Part shown: one piece after another, positions 1 to 5,544 of the stretch
How the letters are laid out: every line of letters starts with the position of its first letter
Numbering within the stretch: the stretch's first letter is position 1
Source of the DNA: Lachnospiraceae bacterium
GTDB lineage: Bacteria; Bacillota; Clostridia; Lachnospirales; Lachnospiraceae
Assembly (NCBI GenBank): GCA_021199405.1
Contig: JAJQID010000096.1
Location: forward strand, 1 to 7,342
DNA: 7,342 bases
Reading direction: 5' to 3'
The notes under the pieces: generated by a model
Databases searched by the model: none
What the model saw: only the letters and a program-made list of their open reading frames with translations
Told to the model about the DNA's origin: nothing
Made by a program: the position numbers and the translations under genes

Positions 1-2
1 GC

Positions 3-56
3 GGGGAGTTGAATGAAACTTTTTTACAGATTACCATTACGAGTCTGTTAAAATAA
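3..56 (+). CDS. Possible C-terminal end of an upstream gene (partial)
   Basis: One + frame is open from the window edge to a TAA at 54-56 and encodes 17 residues, GELNETFLQITITSLLK. The other two frames close within the first 16 bases. The peptide has ordinary composition and could be the tail of a protein that begins before the window, with the stop 128 nt before the next full gene. Seventeen codons cannot identify a family, and an open stretch this short can occur by chance in AT-rich intergenic DNA. I assign no function. Confidence 0.35.
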   Translation, partial: GELNETFLQITITSLLK

Positions 57-69
57 AAATTGCTATAGA
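23..69 (+). promoter_or_regulatory. Weak promoter-like elements upstream of the leader
   Basis: TTTACA at 23-28 is one mismatch from a sigma-A -35 box, and TAAAAT at 49-54 is one mismatch from a -10 box. Their 20-nt spacing is longer than the usual 16-18. Separately, TGCTATAGA at 61-69 reads as an extended -10 (TGn before TATAGA) but has no good -35 box. Either would start a transcript that includes most of the leader hairpin. In AT-rich DNA such matches are common, so this is only a candidate. Confidence 0.2.
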
Positions 70-81
70 GCAGGAGATATC

Positions 82-96
82 ATGAAAAAAAGATAA
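82..96 (+). CDS. Four-codon leader mini-ORF (MKKR)
   Basis: A clean GGAG ribosome binding site at 73-76 lies 5 nt before ATG at 82, giving Met-Lys-Lys-Arg and TAA at 94-96. The binding site, start codon and A7 run (85-91) all lie inside the left arm of the 21-bp inverted repeat, so ribosome loading here would compete with formation of the long hairpin. It may be a regulatory upstream ORF. It may also be the start of a decayed gene: skipping one A of the A7 run gives a 25-residue frame ending at 160, which resembles no protein I know. Whether it is translated cannot be told from sequence alone. Confidence 0.25.
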   Translation: MKKR

Positions 97-119
97 GGCG
101 AAGATTAACGATAGTTTTT

Positions 120-155
120 GCGCAGCATGCATTTATGCTGAGCCGTTCTTTTTTT
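120..155 (+). terminator. Terminator-like hairpin with T-rich tract (possible attenuator)
   Basis: Bases 120-128 pair with 135-143 with one G-A mismatch (122/141) around a 6-nt loop (129-134). The core CAGCAT/ATGCTG pairs perfectly. Three bases after the stem comes TTCTTTTTTT at 146-155. This fits a Rho-independent terminator. It could end an upstream transcript, or act as an attenuator because it lies 30 nt before the pseC start and inside the leader's long inverted repeat. The stem is only moderately GC-rich and the T-tract has one interruption, so its efficiency is uncertain. Confidence 0.5.
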
Positions 156-163
156 CATGATAT

Positions 164-177
164 CTCCGGAAACGGAG
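164..177 (+). promoter_or_regulatory. GAAA-tetraloop hairpin covering the pseC ribosome binding site
   Basis: CTCCG (164-168), GAAA (169-172) and CGGAG (173-177) form a five-pair stem closed by a GNRA tetraloop. The GGAG at 174-177 is the ribosome binding site for the ATG at 185, 7 nt away, so this fold would block translation start. The same CTCC (164-167) is also the end of the right arm of the 21-bp inverted repeat, so the two folds cannot coexist: the long hairpin would leave the pseC site free and this one would hide it. The base pairing is seen directly; the switching role is inferred. Confidence 0.5.
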
Positions 178-184
178 CCCCATT

Positions 185-1387
185 ATGCAAAACAGCGAGT
201 TGCCCGCCATTCTCGGCGGCACCCCCGTAAGGGAAAAAAAGATATATTACGGCCATCAGTGCATTGAGGACGACGACATTGAAGCCGTAGTCAGGGTATT
301 AAAAAGCGACACCCTGACCTGCGGCCCTGCCATCCCCTCCCTGGAGCGGGCTCTGTGCAGTCTGACCGGCGCCAGATACTGCGTGGCAGTCTCCAACGGC
401 ACCGCGGCCCTGCATATCGCCTGCCTGGCGGCGGGGATCGGTCCCGGGGACGAGGTGATCACCACGCCCATGACCTTTGCGGCCAGCGCCAACTGTGCCC
501 TGTACTGCGGCGCCAGACCGGTGTTTGCGGATATTAATCCGGACACCTACAATATTGATCCGGCAGAGATTGAACGCAAAATAACGTCGCGCACCAAAGC
601 GGTGGTGGCGGTGGACTTTACCGGCCAGGTGGTGGAGGCCGGGAGAATCCGGGCAATCTGTGAAAAGCACGGACTGATTTTTATTGAGGACGCGGCCCAC
701 TCCATCGGAAGCACATACAACGGTGTGCCGGTGGGCAGTCTGGCGGATATGACCACCTTCAGCTTCCATCCGGTGAAAACGGTGACCGGCGGAGAGGGAG
801 GCGCGGTTATGACCAGTGATCCGAAGCTGTACGAGAAGCTGAGCCTGTTCCGTACCCACGGCATTACCAGAGAGCAGTCGCTGATGGACAGGGAAAGCGA
901 GGGCGGCTGGTATTATCAGATGGTGGATCTGGGATATAATTACCGCATTACGGATTTCCAGGCGGCACTGATTGAGAGCCAGCTTGGCAAGATCGAGCGG
1001 TTTAAGCAGCGCCGCAAGGAGATTGTGGCCCGCTATAATGAGGCTTTTGCAGACAGAGAAGAAATCTTTGTGCAGAAGGAAATCTCCCAGTCCGATACCA
1101 CCAGACATCTGTATATTGTACAGTTAAAATTAAATAAATTAAAGGCTGGCCGAAAAGAAATATTTGACGCGCTGGCCTGCGAGAATGTACAATGTAACGT
1201 GCATTATATTCCCATCTACACCTTCCCATACTATCGGAAGCTGAGATATGAGCTTGGACTGTGCCCGAAGGCGGAGGCGGCATATGAGGGCTTTTTGAGT
1301 ATCCCGCTGTATCCGGCTATGACGGATGAGGACGTAGAGGATGTAATCCGGGCATTTTATAAAGTGCTGGACTGGTATAAAATATAA
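185..1387 (+). CDS. pseC: PseC-type UDP-4-keto-sugar aminotransferase (DegT/DnrJ/EryC1/StrS family)
   Basis: This is a PLP-dependent sugar aminotransferase predicted to place an amino group at C4 of the keto-sugar made by the next gene's product, giving UDP-4-amino-4,6-dideoxy-AltNAc. The 400-residue length is normal for the family. Visible motifs are GGTPVR near the N-terminus (11-16), NGTAAL at 71-76 (cofactor phosphate binding), EDAAHS at 168-173 with the Asp that contacts the PLP ring nitrogen, SFHPVKT at 193-199 with Lys198 as the Schiff-base lysine, and GYNYRITDFQAAL at 250-262. The start is supported by GGAG at 174-177, 7 nt upstream. It is the first full gene of the operon and lies 13 nt before the dehydratase. 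The order pseC then pseB is the reverse of the common arrangement. The related ArnB, or aminotransferases of bacillosamine-type pathways, are alternatives; the PseC-like N-terminus and the PseB neighbour favour PseC. The family is certain, the exact sugar less so. Confidence 0.88.
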   Translation: MQNSELPAILGGTPVREKKIYYGHQCIEDDDIEAVVRVLKSDTLTCGPAIPSLERALCSLTGARYCVAVSNGTAALHIACLAAGIGPGDEVITTPMTFAASANCALYCGARPVFADINPDTYNIDPAEIERKITSRTKAVVAVDFTGQVVEAGRIRAICEKHGLIFIEDAAHSIGSTYNGVPVGSLADMTTFSFHPVKTVTGGEGGAVMTSDPKLYEKLSLFRTHGITREQSLMDRESEGGWYYQMVDLGYNYRITDFQAALIESQLGKIERFKQRRKEIVARYNEAFADREEIFVQKEISQSDTTRHLYIVQLKLNKLKAGRKEIFDALACENVQCNVHYIPIYTFPYYRKLRYELGLCPKAEAAYEGFLSIPLYPAMTDEDVEDVIRAFYKVLDWYKI

Positions 1388-1400
1388 AAAAGGAGATCCC

Positions 1401-2396
1401 ATGTTAAACGATAAGACCATTTTAATTACCGGAGGCACCGGCTCCTTCGGCAAGGCATTTACAAAATACGTGCTGACCCACTATAACCCAAAGAAAATCA
1501 TCATCTACAGCCGGGATGAATTCAAGCAGTTTATCATGCAGAATGAGTTTGCCGGGTATTCCTCCAGGCTGCGTTTCTTTATCGGCGATGTGCGGGACAA
1601 GGACAGGCTTTACCGGGCCTTCGAGGGCGTGGACTACGTGGTGCACGCGGCGGCCTTAAAGCAGGTGCCTGCCTGCGAGTATAACCCCAACGAGGCCATT
1701 AAGACCAACATTCACGGCGCTCAGAACGTGATTGAGGCAGCTCTGGACTGCGGGGTGAAGAAGGTAGTTGCCCTTTCTACTGACAAGGCGGTGAATCCGG
1801 TGAATTTATACGGCGGCACCAAACTGGTCAGTGACAAGCTTTTCATCGCGGCCAATGCATACGCCGGCAATAAGGATATCTGCTTTGCCATTGTGCGCTA
1901 TGGCAATGTGGCCGGCAGCCGCGGCTCCATCATTCCCAAATTTTACGATATTATCAAAAACGGCGGCACGGAGCTTCCCATCACAGACTACCGCATGACC
2001 CGTTTCTGGATCAGCCTGGAGGAGGGTGTGAAGCTGGTCATCAAGGCCCTGGCGGAGGCTACCGGCGGCGAGACCTTTATCAGCAAGATTCCCTCTTTCC
2101 GTGTGACAGATCTGGCGGAAGCCATGCTGCCCGGGGGTCACACCCGAGAGATTGGCATTTATCCCGGCGAGAAGCTTCATGAGATCATGGTAACCACGGA
2201 GGATTCTGCCAATACCTGGGAATATGATAAACATTTCATCGTCTATCCCCAGGTGCACTGGAATTACAAGCAGAAAATCAATGAGAGCGGCAAAAAGGTG
2301 GCGGAGGGCTTCTCCTACAGCTCTGATAACAATACCGAATGGCTGACTGTGGAGCAGATCAGGGAGCTTCTGAAGGAAATGGAGCTGGAGAAATAA
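1401..2396 (+). CDS. pseB: PseB-type UDP-N-acetylglucosamine 4,6-dehydratase (5-inverting)
   Basis: This is a short-chain dehydrogenase/reductase-fold enzyme predicted to convert UDP-GlcNAc to UDP-2-acetamido-2,6-dideoxy-beta-L-arabino-hexos-4-ulose in the cytoplasm, the substrate of PseC. The 331 residues match the soluble PseB/FlaA1 size and lack the membrane domain of PglF or WbpM. The NAD(P)-binding TGGTGSFG lies at 10-17, the catalytic Thr127-Asp128-Lys129 follows, and the YxxxK pair is Tyr137/Lys141. Typical later motifs are RMTRFWISLEEGVKLV (198-213) and GIYPGEKLHEIM (252-263). AGGAG at 1391-1395 sits 5 nt before the ATG. The gene ends 5 nt before the acetyltransferase start. CapE-type dehydratases of the FucNAc pathway share the fold and size, but the adjacent PseC-type aminotransferase points to the amino-sugar branch. 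C5 inversion is inferred from family resemblance and is not visible directly. Confidence 0.88.
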   Translation: MLNDKTILITGGTGSFGKAFTKYVLTHYNPKKIIIYSRDEFKQFIMQNEFAGYSSRLRFFIGDVRDKDRLYRAFEGVDYVVHAAALKQVPACEYNPNEAIKTNIHGAQNVIEAALDCGVKKVVALSTDKAVNPVNLYGGTKLVSDKLFIAANAYAGNKDICFAIVRYGNVAGSRGSIIPKFYDIIKNGGTELPITDYRMTRFWISLEEGVKLVIKALAEATGGETFISKIPSFRVTDLAEAMLPGGHTREIGIYPGEKLHEIMVTTEDSANTWEYDKHFIVYPQVHWNYKQKINESGKKVAEGFSYSSDNNTEWLTVEQIRELLKEMELEK

Positions 2397-2401
2397 CGCG
2401 G

Positions 2402-2914
2402 ATGATTTATTTAAGACCCATGACAGAGGAAGATACGGCGGATATCGTGGCCTGGCGCAATTCTCCTGATGTGAGAAAGTCCTTTATATATCAGGAGGAT
2501 TTTACACCGGAAGGGCATCTGCGGTGGCTTCATGAGGTGGTGCAGACAGGCCGGGCGGCTCAGATGATGATCTGCGAGGAAGGCAGCGGACGAGCTTTGG
2601 GCAGTGTTTATATCCGGGACATTGATCATATTCACCATAAGGGAGAATACGGGATTTTTCTGGGCACGGAGGCGGCTCGGGGCCGGGGAATCGGCACGGA
2701 GGCGGCCCGGCTGATGATTGCCTATGGATTTGAAACCCTTGGGCTTCACAGAATTTATCTGCGGGCGCTTTCGGAGAACGCAAGAGCTATCCGGAGCTAT
2801 GAGAAGGCCGGGTTTATAAAGGAAGGCTGTCTGAAGGATGATGTATGTATTCACGGGGAATATAAGGACATTGTCTGGATGGCAATTGTGAGGAACAATA
2901 CCGATGAAAATTAG
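2402..2914 (+). CDS. GNAT-family N-acetyltransferase, probable PseH-like sugar 4-N-acetyltransferase
   Basis: The 170-residue product has the GNAT fold. Its N-terminal IVAWRNSPDVRKSF (15-28) resembles the RimJ/RimL and PseH groups, the acetyl-CoA pyrophosphate loop RGRGIG is at 93-98, and the C-terminal signature ENARAIRSYEKAGF lies at 125-138. Wedged between pseB and the glycosyltransferase, it most likely acetylates the 4-amino group made by PseC, giving UDP-2,4-diacetamido-2,4,6-trideoxyhexose. I start it at ATG 2402, 5 nt after the pseB stop and behind GGAG (2387-2390). A longer in-frame start at 2339 would overlap pseB by 58 nt and add 21 residues unlike the family. The stop overlaps the next gene by 11 nt. 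RimJ/RimL-like proteins also acetylate ribosomal proteins, so the sugar role rests mainly on context and I give no symbol. Confidence 0.8.
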   Translation: MIYLRPMTEEDTADIVAWRNSPDVRKSFIYQEDFTPEGHLRWLHEVVQTGRAAQMMICEEGSGRALGSVYIRDIDHIHHKGEYGIFLGTEAARGRGIGTEAARLMIAYGFETLGLHRIYLRALSENARAIRSYEKAGFIKEGCLKDDVCIHGEYKDIVWMAIVRNNTDEN

Positions 2915-3920
2915 TTTTGTAATTCCCTGTTATCGTTCAGAGCATACTCTGGAGAAGGTGGTGGAGGAGATTAACTCTACCATGGCCGGGATGCCTGAGC
3001 ATACTTGGGAGATTGTGCTTGTGAATGACTGCTCTCCGGATGATACAATGGAAGTGATTCGTTGTCTTTGCGAGAAGTATCCGTTTATCAAGGGCATCGA
3101 TTTTTCACGGAATTTCGGGCAGCATGCAGCGCTGATGGCAGGACTGCGCCACTCCCGGGGGGATGTGGTGATCTGCCTGGATGATGATGGACAGACCCCT
3201 GCCAATGAAGCGGGGAAACTGATTGAAAAGATTGAGGAGGGATATGATGCGGTTTATGCCGAGTATGAGCACAAGATGCACTCCACCTTTCGCAATCTGG
3301 GCAGCAAGGCCAATGAGCTGATGCTGCGGGTGCTGCTGGGCAAGCCGAAGGAGCTGTATATCAGCAGCTATTTCGCGGTGCGCCGTTTTGTGGTGGAGGA
3401 TATGATTCGCTATGAGAATTCCTATCCCTATGTGATCGGCCTGGTGTTGCGGGCCACGAAGAGAATCGCCAATGTGAAGGTAAATCACAGGGAGAGGGAG
3501 GCAGGAAGCAGCGGTTATACCTTTAAAAAGCTTCTGGCTCTCTGGATCAATGGCTTTACCGCGTTCAGTGTCATGCCTCTGCGAATCGCCACCTGTATCG
3601 GTGCAGGCTGTGCTGTTGTCGGGTTTATTTATGGCATTTATACGATTATCAAGAGGATTGTACTGCCGGATGTTCCGGCCGGATTCAGCGCCCTGATGAG
3701 CGCCATTGTGTTTTTTGGCGGGATGGTCATGTTGATGCTGGGCATGCTGGGGGAGTATATCGGACGGGTCTACATCAGCTTAAACAGCGCTCCTCAGTAT
3801 GTGATTCGGGACCGCATTAATCTGGAGAGGGAGCAAAAGAAATCAGAGAGTGCGGAAGGAATCAGGAGTGAACAGACGGAAGAAGAGCGGGTACAAAAGA
3901 AAGAGAACGGGAAGGAATAG
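2904..3920 (+). CDS. ArnC/GtrB-like polyprenyl-phosphate glycosyltransferase (GT2 family)
   Basis: This is a family-2 glycosyltransferase of the ArnC/GtrB/DPM1 branch, predicted to move one sugar from a nucleotide donor onto undecaprenyl phosphate at the inner membrane face. The GT-A domain spans about 1-215: ISFVIPCY at 3-10, VNDCSPDD at 40-47, RNFGQHAALMAG at 69-80 (ArnC has RNYGQHSAIMAG), metal-binding LDDDGQTP at 92-99, and HREREAGSSGYTFKKL at 195-210. Two membrane segments follow, about 228-250 and 262-284, then the LGEYIGRVY block (282-290) also seen in ArnC. The last 30 or so residues form a Lys/Glu-rich tail not found in ArnC. The 338-residue length fits the family. Its start lies inside the acetyltransferase gene, with AGGA at 2891-2894, so translation is probably coupled. 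Its substrate may be the diacetamido sugar made upstream, but sequence alone does not show donor specificity. Confidence 0.88.
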   Translation: MKISFVIPCYRSEHTLEKVVEEINSTMAGMPEHTWEIVLVNDCSPDDTMEVIRCLCEKYPFIKGIDFSRNFGQHAALMAGLRHSRGDVVICLDDDGQTPANEAGKLIEKIEEGYDAVYAEYEHKMHSTFRNLGSKANELMLRVLLGKPKELYISSYFAVRRFVVEDMIRYENSYPYVIGLVLRATKRIANVKVNHREREAGSSGYTFKKLLALWINGFTAFSVMPLRIATCIGAGCAVVGFIYGIYTIIKRIVLPDVPAGFSALMSAIVFFGGMVMLMLGMLGEYIGRVYISLNSAPQYVIRDRINLEREQKKSESAEGIRSEQTEEERVQKKENGKE

Positions 3921-5483
3921 ATGGAGAGGCTGCGGAATCATATTTGCAAACACATTCGTATATACAGGGCATTTCTGATGGCACTGCTTCCTCTTCTGTG
4001 CTGCGAGATATACTGCCTGCTGGAAGGACATCATATTACAGACATTTATCTTCCTGCTTCCTCATGGAATGATGAGCTGTTTTATTATAAGCAGGTGGAG
4101 AGCATCGTGAAATATGGTTATCCATATGGCTATTTTGGCTTTAATGAGAGCTATGCCAGAGTGTTGTCTTTTGCAGCTTGGAGTCCTGTGTTGCTGTGGC
4201 CATGGATTTTGTGGGGACTGATTTTTGGCTGGAATTTAATGTCTCCGATTTATTGCAATATATTCGTCATGATGATTGCGTTTTTTTTATTTGCCTGGCT
4301 GGTACAGACTGACTGGAAGCAATGTACCGGAGTAGCAGTACTGTGTGCTGTTTTTCCACTATTTTCCAGGTATACAATGTCCGCGATGGCAGAGAGTACC
4401 TGTTTTGCCATGCTGATAGTATTTTGGGGGGTTGCTTACAGCTATTATCAGAAGGAAAGCATGGGAAAACTTACGGGAATGTTCATCATTTCTGTGATAA
4501 TGACGCTGATGCGTCCATATCTGATTATTTTTCTGACCTTGCCCATGCTGATCCTGATCTGGAAGAAAAAATGGAAGGGTCTCATTGGAAGCCTTGGAAT
4601 TGCGACTGCCACAGTTATTATGTATGCATGTATTAAATACTTTTTGTCAGCGTATTATTTTACATCATTATATGATATGTCATGGATTACAAATTTTCTC
4701 AGATACGGTTTTGGCGAAGGGCTTAGAATGCTGGTAGAAAAATTTATCAGCAGTCTCGCCAATTTTTGGGTATATTGCCAACAGGGGCTGACACAGGGGT
4801 TGATGACAGGAACCTTTATGATTATTTTTATGGTCATTCTGGTTTTGCTGATTGTATACGAGGGATATTGTTTCAGAAAAAAGGAATGGAAGGAAACTAT
4901 TTTATATGGGCACTTGATATTCAGCTTTGTAGCTATGTGGATAGCCTTGCTTTTGATGTATAAAATACAGGAGAGCGGCAGACACTTGCTTGCCTTTATC
5001 GTATTAGGTTTTTTTGCACTTTCCATGATGAAGCTGAAGGGCCATTGGCAGATATTTTTGAGTGGAGCTGTAGTGATATATTTATACTTCTTTACCGTGT
5101 TGAATACCGATGACTATGAATTGGGTTTTGCCACGGATGAATTAGTGCAGACCATAGAACAGACAAGAGAAATATTGGAAGAAAATCTGACACTTCAAAC
5201 AGAGGAGGCTCCCAACTTCGATAATGATGTGATCTGGGTGCTGGCGGATTATGATTCTGGAGAAGAAAACTGGCTGGTGACAGACTATCAGCTTTTGTAC
5301 AGTCTGCCTGCCGGTTTTGGCATCAGCTGCTGCGATGCGGAGTATGTATTGTCCTCCTTCGATGAACTGCAGAGCAAATATATCTGTACCGTCCTGGGCG
5401 GGCAGATTGATGAGCTCTGTCAGGAGAGAGGACTCACCGTGGTGGCGAAAGGACTGAATGCGGTGATTTATCAGCTGAGATAG
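3921..5483 (+). CDS. Multi-spanning membrane protein, probable GT-C glycosyltransferase (ArnT-like fold)
   Basis: The 520-residue protein is strongly hydrophobic. By eye I see about ten to eleven membrane segments, near 15-34, 83-103, 106-128, 136-151, 158-176, 187-213, 219-247, 296-315, 327-347, 354-370 and 376-393. The loop after the first segment carries WNDE (49-52) followed by LFYYKQVESIVKYGYPYG, which fits the acidic motif that GT-C transferases hold in their first external loop. ESGRH (351-355) opens a late segment, as arginine-containing motifs do in this class. A soluble domain of about 125 residues (395-520) follows. The ATG abuts the previous stop, with GGAAGGA just upstream. Such enzymes take sugars from lipid-phosphate carriers outside the cell membrane, which pairs naturally with the ArnC-like gene before it. 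A polymerase (Wzy-like) is the main alternative. The gene is much AT-richer than its neighbours up to about 5200. Confidence 0.65.
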   Translation: MERLRNHICKHIRIYRAFLMALLPLLCCEIYCLLEGHHITDIYLPASSWNDELFYYKQVESIVKYGYPYGYFGFNESYARVLSFAAWSPVLLWPWILWGLIFGWNLMSPIYCNIFVMMIAFFLFAWLVQTDWKQCTGVAVLCAVFPLFSRYTMSAMAESTCFAMLIVFWGVAYSYYQKESMGKLTGMFIISVIMTLMRPYLIIFLTLPMLILIWKKKWKGLIGSLGIATATVIMYACIKYFLSAYYFTSLYDMSWITNFLRYGFGEGLRMLVEKFISSLANFWVYCQQGLTQGLMTGTFMIIFMVILVLLIVYEGYCFRKKEWKETILYGHLIFSFVAMWIALLLMYKIQESGRHLLAFIVLGFFALSMMKLKGHWQIFLSGAVVIYLYFFTVLNTDDYELGFATDELVQTIEQTREILEENLTLQTEEAPNFDNDVIWVLADYDSGEENWLVTDYQLLYSLPAGFGISCCDAEYVLSSFDELQSKYICTVLGGQIDELCQERGLTVVAKGLNAVIYQLR

Positions 5484-5544
5484 AGGAAAATTACGGTTTT
5501 AACAGGAAATTGCGGTGATATAGCAACAACAGGAAAGCAATGTA
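5484..5544 (+). promoter_or_regulatory. 61-nt spacer with three AGGAAA blocks and a start-stop codon pair
   Basis: This is the only sizeable gap between the full operon genes. AGGAAA recurs at 5484, 5504 and 5531; the first two copies sit in an imperfect repeat, AGGAAAATTACGGT (5484-5497) and AGGAAATTGCGGT (5504-5516). The third serves the ABC gene. Just before that start, ATGTAATG (5540-5547) places an ATG-TAA pair whose stop shares bases with the true ATG at 5545. No terminator hairpin is visible, so read-through is expected. The repeats may be chance in purine-rich spacer DNA. Confidence 0.35.

Larger units (their letters stand above)
73..167. repeat. Perfect 21-bp inverted repeat in the pseC leader
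   Basis: Positions 73-93 and 147-167 are exact reverse complements over 21 bp, including an A7 run (85-91) opposite a T7 run (149-155). The 53-nt interior contains a second, smaller hairpin. In RNA this gives a long stem enclosing that smaller hairpin. The outermost pairs, GGAG 73-76 with CTCC 164-167, tie up the mini-ORF ribosome binding site and also the bases that could otherwise pair with the pseC ribosome binding site. No obvious target-site duplication flanks it. A perfect match of this length is very unlikely by chance, so I am sure of the repeat; its role is inferred. Confidence 0.9.

Noticed and set aside
82..160. 25-codon frame reached by skipping one A in the A7 run
   Set aside because: It needs a frameshift, runs through the terminator-like hairpin and T-tract, and the peptide looks like translated non-coding sequence.
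73..167. Invertible (phase-variable) promoter switch flanked by 21-bp inverted repeats
   Set aside because: Repeat length fits some known switches, but the interior is only 53 bp, contains a hairpin rather than a convincing promoter in either orientation, and no recombinase gene is in the window. Mapping long reads for the inverted orientation would settle it.
73..167. Small mobile element (MITE) with 21-bp terminal inverted repeats
   Set aside because: No flanking target-site duplication is visible and there is no second copy in the window. One arm contains a ribosome binding site and start codon, and the other ends where the pseC control hairpin begins, which suits a leader RNA better.
299..1108. 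269-residue open frame on the - strand across the aminotransferase gene
   Set aside because: It is a shadow of a GC-rich gene with a full set of family motifs on the + strand, and it has no domain I recognise.
1105..1150. AT-rich patch late in the aminotransferase gene that might be an internal promoter for pseB
   Set aside because: It is in coding sequence with no paired -35/-10 boxes at good spacing, and the tight gene spacing already explains expression by co-transcription.
2339..2401. Longer N-terminus for the acetyltransferase, starting at 2339
   Set aside because: It would overlap the pseB end by 58 nt, and the 21 added residues do not resemble GNAT N-termini. ATG 2402 has a better placed binding site and gives the normal length.
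4322..4636. 104-residue + frame inside the GT-C-like gene
   Set aside because: It lies wholly within the membrane-protein gene in another frame, with no binding site and no family resemblance.
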